A DNA stretch of 64,000 nt from Kangsaoukella pontilimi (lineage in GTDB: Bacteria > Pseudomonadota > Alphaproteobacteria > Rhodobacterales > Rhodobacteraceae): assembly GCF_009830125.1 (NCBI RefSeq), contig NZ_WUPT01000002.1, positions 124,001-188,000 of the forward strand. Direction: 5' to 3'. Under the pieces are notes generated by a model. That model worked only from the letters and a program-made list of their open reading frames with translations. It was not told the origin of the DNA and did no database searches. The position numbers and the translations under genes were made by a program. Every line of letters begins with the position of its first letter. The stretch's first letter is position 1. Positions 21,113-30,270 of the stretch are shown piece after piece.

Positions 21113-21556
21113 ATGAAAAAAGGACTCCTTTGCGCAGTCGGGATGGCCGCCATCCCGACGATGGCTCTTGCCGATGGCGATTTCGGAACGAAGGCCGAGG
21201 CCAAGGAATTGGCCGACGCCATGATTGCGATCGTCGAGTCGGAAGGTATCGAAGCAGCCATCATGGCGATGCACGATGCAACACAACCCTTCGTCGGATC
21301 GCGAATGGGCGTGAACCTGTTTCAGGGCAGCACAGTCATAGCCGACAACCGCGAACCCGAGACAATTGCAGCCGATTACTCGGAAACCGAAGACCTGACG
21401 GGCTCGCTTGTCTGGCCGATCATCGCGGCTGCTGCGGCTGTCGAAGGCGATGCCGAGTTGAAGTGGTATCACTACGACACCCAGGAAGAATACGACTACA
21501 AGTGCCATTCGAAGCGCCATGATCGCGGCAACGCGACCGTAATGGTCTGCCGATAG
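21113..21556 (+). CDS. Secreted Cache-like protein
   Basis: 147 residues from the ATG at 21113, preceded by GAGAGAAAG. Signal peptide KKGLLCAVGMAAIPTMALA, then a small domain with the pattern of single Cache sensor domains: a long first helix (AEAKELADAMIAIVESEG), a beta core, and KWYHYDTQEEYDYKCHSKRHD near the end, with two cysteines near the C-terminus (YKC, VCR) that could form a disulfide. It should be periplasmic. It ends 9 bases before the sensor gene at 21566, so it may present a ligand to that sensor. Cache assignment is by pattern and uncertain. Confidence 0.6.
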   Translation: MKKGLLCAVGMAAIPTMALADGDFGTKAEAKELADAMIAIVESEGIEAAIMAMHDATQPFVGSRMGVNLFQGSTVIADNREPETIAADYSETEDLTGSLVWPIIAAAAAVEGDAELKWYHYDTQEEYDYKCHSKRHDRGNATVMVCR

Positions 21557-21565
21557 CACCTTCGG

Positions 21566-22099
21566 ATGGTCACGGGTTCGGGATCTGAGTTCAACAACAC
21601 GGTGCTGGCCGGTGGCCTGCGCCGTGTTCTGATCACGGCATCACTGGCCATCATCATCCTGATCGGTTCGCAGATCCTGGCAGTCATGCGGCTTCAGGAA
21701 CAGATCGACCACTGGGCATGGAGCGCCGAGGCGGACAGCGCCCGTGAACGGCTCCAAAACAAGATCACGCAGAGCACGCTCAACAGCGAGGACACATCAT
21801 CTGAAAGGATCCTCGGCGCCTTTGACGATTTCGAAGCGATCGTATCGGAATCGGCCAATAGCGACCTGCGTGACGGCGCTGCAGGCGCATTTTCCGCGAT
21901 TATCCAAGAGGCTCGTGAGCGGGTCACCGCAACCGAGCAAAGCAGGAAAACGATCATCCCGTTCGAAGCGGTTGTTTTGCGTTCAATCGAAGAACTTCAG
22001 CGCCTGACGGCAAACTGGGCACTGGACCTTCGCGAGCAGGAACAGGCCAGCATCCGGCGATCCGACGCTCTTGACGGTAATCACCGCCGCATCAATTAG
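21566..22099 (+). pseudogene. N-terminal fragment of a GGDEF-EAL sensor, ended by in-frame TAG
   Basis: 177 residues: one membrane segment (residues about 20-38, RVLITASLAIIILIGSQIL) and the first part of a helical periplasmic domain. The frame ends with TAG at 22097-22099. The same frame reopens at the next codon (LQELLSGTML...) and continues without another stop to 24490, so this is the front of one gene interrupted by a nonsense codon. CAG to TAG is the simplest change and Gln fits the context (INxLQ). Alternatively it is an assembly error or a suppressed stop. Confidence 0.75.
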
Positions 22100-22123
22100 C
22101 TTCAGGAATTATTGTCCGGCACC

Positions 22124-24490
22124 ATGTTGGCGTCTCAGACCATTCAGCTTCAACTGGCCGCCTTCGATCGTCTGGCGCAGACCGGTCCTCCCGATGTGTT
22201 GCGGCAATCCCTTCGTGGCCTCGATTATTCGGCCCTTCCGAAGGGCTGCGAAGCCGGCGAAACCGAGACCGCGGGCCGTATATGTTCGCCGAATTCGTCG
22301 CGGCTAAAGACCAGTATCCGGGCCGCCATCGACGCTGACGATGAATCCATCGCACGCGCCACGCGACGTGCCTTGTGGGGTAGCGAAGCCTATGTCCGTG
22401 CACTTCAGGCGCGGCTCTACGACGTCTCGAACGAAGAGGGCACCACGCTGAAAGACGCGAGGACCGAACGCCTTCGGCAGGCTGATTTCCGGCGCCACAA
22501 CCTCGCCCTGAACCGGATAAACCGGCTCCTGGCGTCGTTGCGGGAAAGCGTACAGGCCCCTGCGCTTCAGGAAAACGATCTTCCCCAGATCGAGGCCGAA
22601 ATAGACACCCTTGTGCGACAGCTCGAACTTCGGATGACCGGTTTTGCGAGGCTTGTGGGTGCGCCGGAAACCGACCGCGCCGCCGTTGTGAGCGCGACGA
22701 GCCGGTTGGAGACCTACTGGAAGCCGATCCGCGAGAGTCGTGCCGCCCGACTGGAAAGCCTCGCGGCGTTTAACGGCCTGATGGACGAGCTATCGTCCCG
22801 AATTCAGGCCTATTCGAACGATGTCCGGCAATCGACGACGCTTTGGGTCAAGATCTATGCCACGATGTCGGTCGTCACGGCGCTTTTGATCGGGTTGATG
22901 TCCGCCGCCTTTGTCTGGCAGGCCAGACGGCGCTTTGTTCAGCCCCTCTCCTACGCGACCTCAAAAATCCTGCAGATGGCCTCGGGCGATCTGGGTACCC
23001 CGTTCAGCCTGAGCGAACGCGCCTTCGGCTTCGATCGCCTTGGCGCCGCGCTGGAACAGCTCAGGATCGAAATGACCGAGCGGAATGCGCTGGCGCGCCG
23101 CAATGAGGAACAGCAAGAAATCATCGCCCGCAACCTCGCCGAACTCGAACGCTCGAGTCACGAGATGGAGTGGCTGGCGATGCATGACCCTCTGACCGAA
23201 CTCGGCAACCGCCGCCAGGCGGATGCCGATCTAGAAAGCCTTGTGCGCCGGGCCGAGGAGACGCCCGAAGACTATTGTCTGATGCAAATCGATATCGACC
23301 GCTTCAAGGAGGTCAACGATGCACTGGGTCACGTCGCGGGGGATCACATCCTGAAAGTCGTGGCCTCGCAGTTGCAGCAGCATTGCGGCAAGAACATAAA
23401 GTGTTACCGCATCGGTGGCGACGAATTCCTGATCATCTATTTCCACGAGGTTTCAGAAGAGGAACTGACGCGCACGGCACGAAGCATCATCGAGAGTATC
23501 GATGAACCGATCGAATTCGACGGCCACACCTGCCGTGTCGGCGCAAGCATCGGCATCGCCCTCGGTCGCGACGCCGATTACGATCCGGCAAGCGCGCTGA
23601 TCAATGCGGATCTTGCGCTCTACGAGGTCAAACGCTCGGGACGGAACAGCTTCCTGTTCTACACGGCTGAAATGGCAAGTCAGTCGCAGGACAAGAAAGC
23701 CATCTCTGACCGTCTTCTCGCGGCGATAGATTCAGCCGCCTTCGTGCCCTACTACCAGCCGCAATACTACTCGCACTCGTTCGAGCTTCGTGGGGTCGAG
23801 GTGCTGTGCCGGTGGTATGACCCGGAACACGGCTGGATACCCCCGACACGGTTTCTGCCCGTGGCTGAGGAACTGGGTGTCATCGGGCAGATCGACGCCA
23901 TTCTCTTTGAAAAGGTGGTTAACGACGTCGAGAGGCTGGCCGAGGTCGGACTTTTCCTGCCCAAGGTCAGCTTCAATGTCACCGCTGACAGGCTCTTGCA
24001 GGCCGATCTGGCCGAAACGCTTTCCAAGCGGATCAATCACGGCACCCGTGTTGCGATCGAGTTGCTGGAGTCCATGTCACTGGACGATCCCGCTGAGTCC
24101 ATCACATGGGCCATCGACGCGCTCAGGGAGCAAGGCGTCGACATCGAGATCGACGACTTCGGTAGCCACCGGGCATCGCTTGCCGGCCTCATGGCGGTGA
24201 ATCCTCAGGCGATGAAGATCGACCAAGCTATCGTGAAGCCAATCACGGACTCGCCCCGTCACCTCGACCTTGTCCGAAAGATTATCGATATCGGAGGCGC
24301 GCTGAATATCGAGGTCGTGGCGGAGGGCGTGGAAACCGACGCCCATGTCGAAATTCTTCGCAGCTTCGGTCGCATCGTACTTCAGGGATACGGCATGGCA
24401 CGTCCAATGCCGTTCGAAGACCTTCTCGCCTTGCGCCGCATGCAGGTGCGGATGCCCGGAGAACACATACCAGAAGCCCGGCTCGCCTGA
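22124..24490 (+). CDS. GGDEF-EAL c-di-GMP protein, C-terminal part of interrupted gene
   Basis: About 788 residues from ATG 22124 (a TTG at 22112 is also possible). Order: rest of the periplasmic domain, membrane segment (nt about 22850-22925, YATMSVVTALLIGLMSAAFVW), HAMP-like linker, GGDEF domain with intact GGDEF (nt 23412-23426), EAL domain. The EAL motif reads EVL (RGVEVLCRW) with the catalytic Glu kept; IDDFGSHRASL and AEGVE are intact. No RxxD inhibition site precedes GGDEF. Both synthesis and breakdown of c-di-GMP look possible. If translation restarts here, the product lacks the first membrane segment. Confidence 0.85.
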   Translation: MLASQTIQLQLAAFDRLAQTGPPDVLRQSLRGLDYSALPKGCEAGETETAGRICSPNSSRLKTSIRAAIDADDESIARATRRALWGSEAYVRALQARLYDVSNEEGTTLKDARTERLRQADFRRHNLALNRINRLLASLRESVQAPALQENDLPQIEAEIDTLVRQLELRMTGFARLVGAPETDRAAVVSATSRLETYWKPIRESRAARLESLAAFNGLMDELSSRIQAYSNDVRQSTTLWVKIYATMSVVTALLIGLMSAAFVWQARRRFVQPLSYATSKILQMASGDLGTPFSLSERAFGFDRLGAALEQLRIEMTERNALARRNEEQQEIIARNLAELERSSHEMEWLAMHDPLTELGNRRQADADLESLVRRAEETPEDYCLMQIDIDRFKEVNDALGHVAGDHILKVVASQLQQHCGKNIKCYRIGGDEFLIIYFHEVSEEELTRTARSIIESIDEPIEFDGHTCRVGASIGIALGRDADYDPASALINADLALYEVKRSGRNSFLFYTAEMASQSQDKKAISDRLLAAIDSAAFVPYYQPQYYSHSFELRGVEVLCRWYDPEHGWIPPTRFLPVAEELGVIGQIDAILFEKVVNDVERLAEVGLFLPKVSFNVTADRLLQADLAETLSKRINHGTRVAIELLESMSLDDPAESITWAIDALREQGVDIEIDDFGSHRASLAGLMAVNPQAMKIDQAIVKPITDSPRHLDLVRKIIDIGGALNIEVVAEGVETDAHVEILRSFGRIVLQGYGMARPMPFEDLLALRRMQVRMPGEHIPEARLA

Positions 24491-24511
24491 TCCGCTAGGC
24501 GCAATAGCTCA

Positions 24512-25420
24512 TCACGTCTCGGAAGTGTCCAAAGCCTTCCGAGCTCCGGCGAGCGCTTGCACGAATTTGTCATCCGTCCGCGTGTCGGCGAGAGCGAGGC
24601 AGAACCGCTCGACCAGACGGTGGCGCCGCTTCTTCTGCAGATGCTCCAGGAAAAAGTTCTGCCAGGCGCCAGCGCCGCGGCGTGCCCTGAGAAGCCGGTG
24701 GATTTCGGTCGCGCTGATATCGTTTTCGACACAGCCCGTGATGATCTTCTTCAGCACACCCATCTGGCGCCAGACGCTCAGAACCCCATGCCCCATATGG
24801 GCGCAGCGCACCTTGATCAGGTTCTCGCCGGAAAACAGCGCGGCGTGCATCGCGTCGGCCTGGATACTTGGGTTGAAGAACAGATAAACGCGGCGCGCCG
24901 TCGCGACGCAATCGGGGGCGAAACCGTAACGACTTGTAAAATCATGCTTCCAGGCGGCTCGAAACCGCGTCTCCCAGCCCGCGCGGTCGCGGTCGAGTGT
25001 GGCCTGCGGGTTCACGGCGATTACAGTCGCACCGGGCGCCGCCGCCGAAAAGGCCGCCGCCGCATAGCCTCCCATCGAGGTTCCGTAGAAGACGACCTTG
25101 TCAAAGCCATCGAAAAAGCCGTCTTCCGCCAACTCGTCGAAGAAACGGAAAACATTCTCGTCCCGGTACCACGTCGGGCCATGCGCCATGATTCCCAGAG
25201 ACGACCACCCGTGACTGGAAATGAAGTTCACCGCCCACGGCAAACGGTCGGGTGACTGGCGCGTGTCGTCGAGATTGTCGAAAGTCACGACCAGCGTCCG
25301 GTTTCCGCGGAGAAAGAGTGCCTTGTGGTTAGGTCCGAGGTGCTCAAGGTAGCCGCGGTCTCTGGCGGCTTCCGTCAAGGCGTCATGCCACGCGTCCGAT
25401 TTTTGCTCATGGGCGTTCAT
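24512..25420 (-). CDS. Alpha/beta-hydrolase-like protein (paralogue 1 of island)
   Basis: 302 residues without signal peptide. Nucleophile-elbow motif YGTSMGGYAAAAFS places Ser115 as the candidate nucleophile, and MGHGV near residue 216 supplies a candidate histidine. Landmarks shared with the protein at 29312-30250: WSSLGIMAHGPTWYRDE and NPQATLDRD versus SPQSTLED. I recall homologues being labelled phosphoadenosine phosphosulfate reductase, but nothing in the sequence supports that. Substrate unknown. Divergent from the FkbM-glycosyltransferase gene, 273 bp away. Confidence 0.75.
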   Translation of the reverse strand: MNAHEQKSDAWHDALTEAARDRGYLEHLGPNHKALFLRGNRTLVVTFDNLDDTRQSPDRLPWAVNFISSHGWSSLGIMAHGPTWYRDENVFRFFDELAEDGFFDGFDKVVFYGTSMGGYAAAAFSAAAPGATVIAVNPQATLDRDRAGWETRFRAAWKHDFTSRYGFAPDCVATARRVYLFFNPSIQADAMHAALFSGENLIKVRCAHMGHGVLSVWRQMGVLKKIITGCVENDISATEIHRLLRARRGAGAWQNFFLEHLQKKRRHRLVERFCLALADTRTDDKFVQALAGARKALDTSET

Positions 25421-25693
25421 GATCTATGCCCCATCTATCCGAGCGCTATCGACGAAAGTGGTTCCGGGTTCGGCATTCCCACGCGGCCTCCAAAGCCTGT
25501 TCCGATCATCTATAGGTCAATGCATGGCCGCTCGCAATTTTCCGGTGGCGTTCCGAACGGTCAGGCGGTCCGAACCCAAATGACAGGCCGGCAGCAAGTT
25601 CTTGAGGGAAGGGTGACGACAGGTTAGCTTTTCGGGAAAACAAAAAATCCGACGAGCGGGGCTGCCACCAAGGCAGCAGAACAGGCGGACCAT

Positions 25694-27421
25694 ATGCAGC
25701 TAGACTACGAAGAAGAGCTCGAACTCTATGGCGCTCGAATTCCCTTCGTGCGCGAGATCATCACGCGGCGGATCGAGCGGCAGATACGGCTTGGTAATTA
25801 CGAAGCCGGGGAGTGCCAGGCAGCAGCCAAGTTCGTTAAGGCGGGTGACCGTGTGCTTGAACTTGGCGGTGGGATCGGACTGGTCTCAAGTCTCGTTGGC
25901 AAGATCGAAGGCGTCGAGAAAATCGTATCGGTCGAAGCGCATCCCGGCTTGCTGGACGTTATCCGCGAAACCCAGCGCCTGAATGGCGTGTCGGATGCTG
26001 AACTGCGCCATGGCGTGGTTGCCGACGGCACTGGCGAAAGCACCGTTTTCTATCTCAGGAACGATTTCTGGGGCTCCAGCATGGAGCCCGACTCGCGACC
26101 CTATACCGAGGCTGTCTCGGTGCCTTGTTTCGGGCTCGATGACCTGATCGCAGAGGTGAAGCCGTCGGTCATCATCAGCGATATTGAAGGGGGAGAACTC
26201 GGCCTCTTCAATCACAGTAGTCTGGAAGGTGTCCGCACGGTTATCATAGAGACGCATCCAAGACTGTACGGCCGTCAAGGCGAGAAAGACGTCCTGAAAT
26301 CCTTCATCGACCTCGGCTTCGTCGTCGATCAGGATCACCTGCCGGGGACTGTTTGGGTGTTGCACAGGCCGGAGCTTTCTGGGCTCGAAGCGCCGAAAGT
26401 GCGGCTCACGTCAGCAGAACACGACAAGGCAGACCCCGAAGTCACCATTGTCACGTGCATGCGCAACGAGGCTCCGTTCATCCTTGAGTGGATCGCCTAC
26501 CATCGCTCGATCGGTATCCAGAATTTCATCGTCTTTACAAATGACTGCGATGACGGGACTGATGTTCTTCTCGACCGTCTGGACGAAATGGGGATTGTCA
26601 CACATCTTCCGAACCCGGCGGGCGTCGCGGACTCGACCTATTTCCAGCCCCTTGCGCTGAAGTATTCCCAGGAAATGCCCTTGGTGAGGCGTTCGGATTA
26701 CGTGATGTGCATCGACGTGGATGAGTTCGTCGTCATCAGGACGGGAGAGGGTAGATTCACCGATCTGCTGGATGCCGCAGGACCGTTCCATGCGCTGTCC
26801 ATGAGCGAACTGAACTTCAGTTCTGGCGGGCATTGGAAATTCGAAGACGGCTGGATCACGGAAGACTTTCGCGAACACGAAACACCCGCACCCGGCCACT
26901 GGCAGGCACGGCGCGGCGTCAAGACGATCGTCAAGGGCATGTCGAATGTCGCCGCGCTTCAGGCCCACCGGCCTTTCCTGCATCAGGGAACGGAAGACGA
27001 TTTCGTCTGGCTGGATGGTTCGGGGCGGCCACTATCCAAGGATTTCACCTACGCCAACCCTCAGAACGGTCTGGACCGCCGCGGAGGGTACGAGTTGGTC
27101 TGCCTTAACCACTACGCGCTGCGCAGCGTCGAAAGCTATCTTGTGAAGCAGGATCGAGGCTGTGTCGTCACGCAGGGCGACCGCTATAACAATCACTATT
27201 ATCGAGTGCGCTCGATTGGGGGTCAGAACGCCGGCTGGATCGATGAAAACCTGCCGCGGGCACGTGCCGAATGGCAGACGCTGTGGGAAGACGCGAAACT
27301 CGCCGAGATACACCGTTCATCCGTCAGGTGGCACAAGAACCGCGTCAAGGAGATCTCCGAGACGGCACATATCCAGCAACTGAGCGAATGGATACGCGAA
27401 AACTACTTCAAGCCCGAGTGA
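25694..27421 (+). CDS. FkbM-family methyltransferase fused to a family-2-like glycosyltransferase
   Basis: 575 residues in two parts. Residues about 45-215 are an FkbM-type SAM methyltransferase (VLELGGGIGLVSSLVG, then SVEAHPGLL and ISDIEGGELGLF). Residues about 245-520 are a glycosyltransferase: start VTIVTCMRNEAPFILEWIAY, metal-binding motif CIDVDEFV, later HYALRSVESYLVK, which is typical of Glyco_tranf_2_4/GT92-like proteins. A dual enzyme that adds and methylates sugars on a surface glycan is the likely role. It is cytoplasmic. It converges with the methyltransferase at 27443. Confidence 0.88.
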   Translation: MQLDYEEELELYGARIPFVREIITRRIERQIRLGNYEAGECQAAAKFVKAGDRVLELGGGIGLVSSLVGKIEGVEKIVSVEAHPGLLDVIRETQRLNGVSDAELRHGVVADGTGESTVFYLRNDFWGSSMEPDSRPYTEAVSVPCFGLDDLIAEVKPSVIISDIEGGELGLFNHSSLEGVRTVIIETHPRLYGRQGEKDVLKSFIDLGFVVDQDHLPGTVWVLHRPELSGLEAPKVRLTSAEHDKADPEVTIVTCMRNEAPFILEWIAYHRSIGIQNFIVFTNDCDDGTDVLLDRLDEMGIVTHLPNPAGVADSTYFQPLALKYSQEMPLVRRSDYVMCIDVDEFVVIRTGEGRFTDLLDAAGPFHALSMSELNFSSGGHWKFEDGWITEDFREHETPAPGHWQARRGVKTIVKGMSNVAALQAHRPFLHQGTEDDFVWLDGSGRPLSKDFTYANPQNGLDRRGGYELVCLNHYALRSVESYLVKQDRGCVVTQGDRYNNHYYRVRSIGGQNAGWIDENLPRARAEWQTLWEDAKLAEIHRSSVRWHKNRVKEISETAHIQQLSEWIRENYFKPE

Positions 27422-27442
27422 TCCGCTCGCAGCGCGGTCTCC

Positions 27443-28222
27443 TCAGCGCTTTTGAACAACAAGCACCTGATCTTTTCGCGTCTTGTCGAAATGGGCCTGG
27501 AAGATGAAGCAGCCGGATATGTCGATGCGGGATGCGTTGAAGCTTGCGGCGATGTCTGGCTGAGAGTGGCTGAAGACCCCTGACTTGATGTAACTCTGGA
27601 AAAGCGCGGCCGTCTTCGTGATACCCGGCTTTTCAAGAACGTCCGGCTGCCAGCGCAGGTCCTCGATGATGTAAAGTCCGCCGGACTTCACCTTGCCGAA
27701 AAGCTCGAGGAATCCGTTCTGCTGATGGTGGGACGCGTGGCTGGCATCGTCGATGATTATGTCGAAGCTGTCGCTCATGCCTGCTGCGGCGGCCCTGATA
27801 TTGGCGCGCGTGTCCATGTCGCAGCGATGGAATGTAAAACGCTCGTCTTCGAACCAGCTGAAGTCCGAGACGTCGAGCCCGTGGATATGTGCCTTGGGGA
27901 AATACTCCAGCCACATGCGGATGGACGGCAAATCGGTTGTCTGGCGATCCGCGTGCTTGCCATGCTCCGGTCCACCGATCTGCAAGCCCATCTCAAGGAA
28001 GGAAATCGGCAGATTTCTGTATGGCAGAAACAGAAGCTGATACAGCTCGGTGTAGCGGTGCTTTTTCGAACCCTTGTCGGATTTGTAGCGATCCGCGAGG
28101 TCGGTCAGGTTCATCTGGCCACGTCCGTATCGCGAAGAAGGCGGTAGCGGATTGCCAGCATGAGACGCGCTCAACTCCGGCGCGATGTCCGTCTTTGTCA
28201 TCGGTTTAGTGACCTTCTCCAT
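27443..28222 (-). CDS. SAM-dependent methyltransferase
   Basis: 259 residues from ATG 28222. ATG 28201 (TKTDIAPEL) has GGAGAAGG upstream, and ATG 28114 (NLTDLADRYKSDKGS) begins where the conserved domain begins, so the start is uncertain. LTDLADRYKSDKGS, SFLEMGLQIGG, HGLDVSDF and DIIIDDASHASHHQ with GGLYIIEDL match methyltransferases of glycan and antibiotic clusters. It likely methylates a sugar or polyketide-like acceptor. It follows the methyltransferase at 28266 on the same strand, 43 bp apart. Confidence 0.8.
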   Translation of the reverse strand: MEKVTKPMTKTDIAPELSASHAGNPLPPSSRYGRGQMNLTDLADRYKSDKGSKKHRYTELYQLLFLPYRNLPISFLEMGLQIGGPEHGKHADRQTTDLPSIRMWLEYFPKAHIHGLDVSDFSWFEDERFTFHRCDMDTRANIRAAAAGMSDSFDIIIDDASHASHHQQNGFLELFGKVKSGGLYIIEDLRWQPDVLEKPGITKTAALFQSYIKSGVFSHSQPDIAASFNASRIDISGCFIFQAHFDKTRKDQVLVVQKR

Positions 28223-28265
28223 ACGCTTGGCTGCGTGTCCGACCGATCATTGACGCGTCTTTCGC

Positions 28266-29003
28266 TCATCTCTCCCACTTCTCCATGTAATCGGTCTGAT
28301 ACGCGCGTTGTGAGCCTTGGACGCCGAATGGTTTCTGCACGGCAAAGCACAACATGATCGGCGAGTTGTTCGGCAGTTTGCCGCTGAGACGCGGACGTAC
28401 GCCCGTCTCGTTCGGATTTGTCGACGTCACCACCCGATCCGAGAAATTCGGCAAGAGGGGTTGCAGGATCATGTGCAGGATCTTGTACCCCATGGCCTTT
28501 TCCCAGAAGCCGTAAACCATCTCTGGATTGATCTGGTAAAACGAGTGGTTGATCCAGTTGTTGCACGGCGAATGCCCGATGAAGACGCCGCCCTCTTTCA
28601 GCATCCGATCCACGTTCCGATAGGCCGTCGGAAGCTCGAAGATATGCTCGATCGTGCCGCCGTCGTAGATCGTGTTGAAGCGCCCGTGCAGGTCGGGGTT
28701 CAGATCTCCGCTCAGATCCTGAATGATGCTCGCGCCCTCGAAGGGGGAGAAGTCCAGCGAGTCCACCTGCGAGTATCCCAGCTTTTCGAAGAATGTCTCG
28801 GAATACTCGTCACCGGGATTCCGCAGGTCGTCTTCCGACAGGCCGGGCAGGTAGGTCTCGATCGTGTCCTGCAAGAGCTTGGCAGCCTTGCCCTTGCGGG
28901 TTCCGACAAATCGCTGGCGCCCCAGCATCAGAAACGGGCCCTTCAGGTCGTGGGACTTCGTAACTTCAATGAGACGTGCTGCAAGAGTATCGGGAATTGC
29001 CAT
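28266..29003 (-). CDS. Methyltransferase-like protein
   Basis: 245 residues. The fold is read from DSLDFSPFEGASIIQDLSGD (SAM-acidic loop region), FNTIYDGGTIEHIFELPTAYRNVDRMLKEGGVFIGHSP (motif around the methyltransferase strand 4 to 5, with the usual LKxGG), and QINPEMVYGFWEK. It resembles the methyltransferase type 11/12 group of glycan clusters. The glycine-rich motif I is not evident, so activity is less sure. Start ATG 29003; upstream 308 bp before the divergent hydrolase hold no gene. Confidence 0.65.
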   Translation of the reverse strand: MAIPDTLAARLIEVTKSHDLKGPFLMLGRQRFVGTRKGKAAKLLQDTIETYLPGLSEDDLRNPGDEYSETFFEKLGYSQVDSLDFSPFEGASIIQDLSGDLNPDLHGRFNTIYDGGTIEHIFELPTAYRNVDRMLKEGGVFIGHSPCNNWINHSFYQINPEMVYGFWEKAMGYKILHMILQPLLPNFSDRVVTSTNPNETGVRPRLSGKLPNNSPIMLCFAVQKPFGVQGSQRAYQTDYMEKWER

Positions 29004-29311
29004 TCAACGTCTCATGCGTTCGAAGACGCGCAGATCGAACCGGGCAATTTGCCTGCGCGACGGAGTTTCTTGCGAGGAGCGGAACCGCAAAACGGTGCAC
29101 CCTGCCGCAAGCTGTCCCAATCGCAGAGTGCCTGCAAGCGCTTCCTGAAATCGAGATGACGCGTTGCCGACACCAGTCAGCGCCTCACCAGGGCACATTT
29201 GCTGTTTTTTTGACTGTCGAAGGCGAATACAGTCGAGAAAAGAACAAAACGGGCAGGACCAGACTGTCCTTTTCGGAGCAGAATGAACCGGCAGACGCAG
29301 GTGAATAAGCG
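29004..29311. other. Gene-free divergent region with inverted repeat
   Basis: 308 bp between the divergent genes at 29003 and 29312. It contains a run of seven T (29204-29211 region) followed at once by a 6-bp inverted repeat GACTGT/ACAGTC (29212-29217 and 29229-29234, 11-base spacer), and otherwise nothing I recognise. It must hold the promoters of both directions; the repeat is a candidate operator. Confidence 0.5.
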
Positions 29312-30250
29312 ATGTCGCTGAGCAGTCTTTCCAACGAGACGGCCGGCACCAATGCCGCGGCAGAGCCCGCAACGCCTTCGGGCGATGCGCCAACTTGGCT
29401 GCAGGAGATCTTTCCCGCAGGCGGTAGGAACGGGTTCTACGAAAAGTCCCACGATCACGCGCTCGCTTTTGTCGAGCGAAGCCGGCGCCAACTGGTCGTT
29501 TCTTTCGATAATCTCTCCGACGCTGGAAATCCGAACTATGATGTCGAGCCGTGGGCCGGAAAGTTCGTTCATGACCAAGGGTGGAGCCATCTCGGCGTTT
29601 TCGCACGCGGCCCGACCTGGTATCGCGACATGTGGCTGATAGATCAGTTTGCCCGGCTCGCTGAGTCCGGCTTCTTTCGGCGCTTCGAAAGGGTCGCGCT
29701 GATCGGCACGTCGATGGGCGGCTTCGGTGCACTTGCCTTCTCCGAATTCGCGCCGGGCGCGACAGTTGTGGCGCTCAGCCCTCAATCAACACTCGAGGAT
29801 TCCATCGTCCCGTGGGACAAGAGATTTGCGAAAGGACGTGTGCAGGACTGGTCCCTGCCCTGTTCGGACGCTGCGATCTCGGCAGAACATGCGGGCAGGA
29901 TTTTTGCGCTCTACGACCCCGCAGTAGAACACGATCTGCGCCACGTGGATCGTCTGCCGCAGGACCGGCTGGTCCGGTTGAAGGGCTTCTGGTTCGGCCA
30001 CAAGAGCGCCGTTGTGCTGCGCCGGATCGATCAGCTGAAGCCTTTCATGACAGCGGCCATAACCGGTACTCTGACCGAGCCGATGTTCTACCGGATGATC
30101 CGCGGCCGTCGCAATCTGCTCATCTACCGGCGCGCTGTTGAGGCCGAACTGGACAGGAGGGGCCAGACTGAGCGGATGGAGCGGTTCAGGACGGCATTTC
30201 GAAGGCGACGGCTTGAACAAAAGGCCAAGTCTACAGAGCAAGGCGAATAG
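29312..30250 (+). CDS. Alpha/beta-hydrolase-like protein (paralogue 2 of island)
   Basis: 312 residues, no signal peptide. GTSMGGFGALAFSEF places Ser134 as nucleophile; a histidine candidate is in KGFWFGHKSAV. The N-terminal mark W(L)QEIFPAGGRNGFYEKSHDHA is shared with the protein at 32438, and WSHLGVFARGPTWYRD with that at 24512. The C-terminal basic motif MFYRMIRGRRNLLIYR is also shared. The role is probably hydrolase or acyl transfer on a surface glycan, inferred from neighbours. It ends 20 bases before the sulfatase gene: operon. Confidence 0.78.
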   Translation: MSLSSLSNETAGTNAAAEPATPSGDAPTWLQEIFPAGGRNGFYEKSHDHALAFVERSRRQLVVSFDNLSDAGNPNYDVEPWAGKFVHDQGWSHLGVFARGPTWYRDMWLIDQFARLAESGFFRRFERVALIGTSMGGFGALAFSEFAPGATVVALSPQSTLEDSIVPWDKRFAKGRVQDWSLPCSDAAISAEHAGRIFALYDPAVEHDLRHVDRLPQDRLVRLKGFWFGHKSAVVLRRIDQLKPFMTAAITGTLTEPMFYRMIRGRRNLLIYRRAVEAELDRRGQTERMERFRTAFRRRRLEQKAKSTEQGE

Positions 30251-30270
30251 GGCCGGGCATCGGGAAAATC

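Noticed and set aside
24512-25420. Label phosphoadenosine phosphosulfate reductase for the hydrolase-like proteins
   Set aside because: I recall this label on homologues, but no reductase motif (such as the ECGLH end) is present; GTSMGG and hydrolase fold fit instead.
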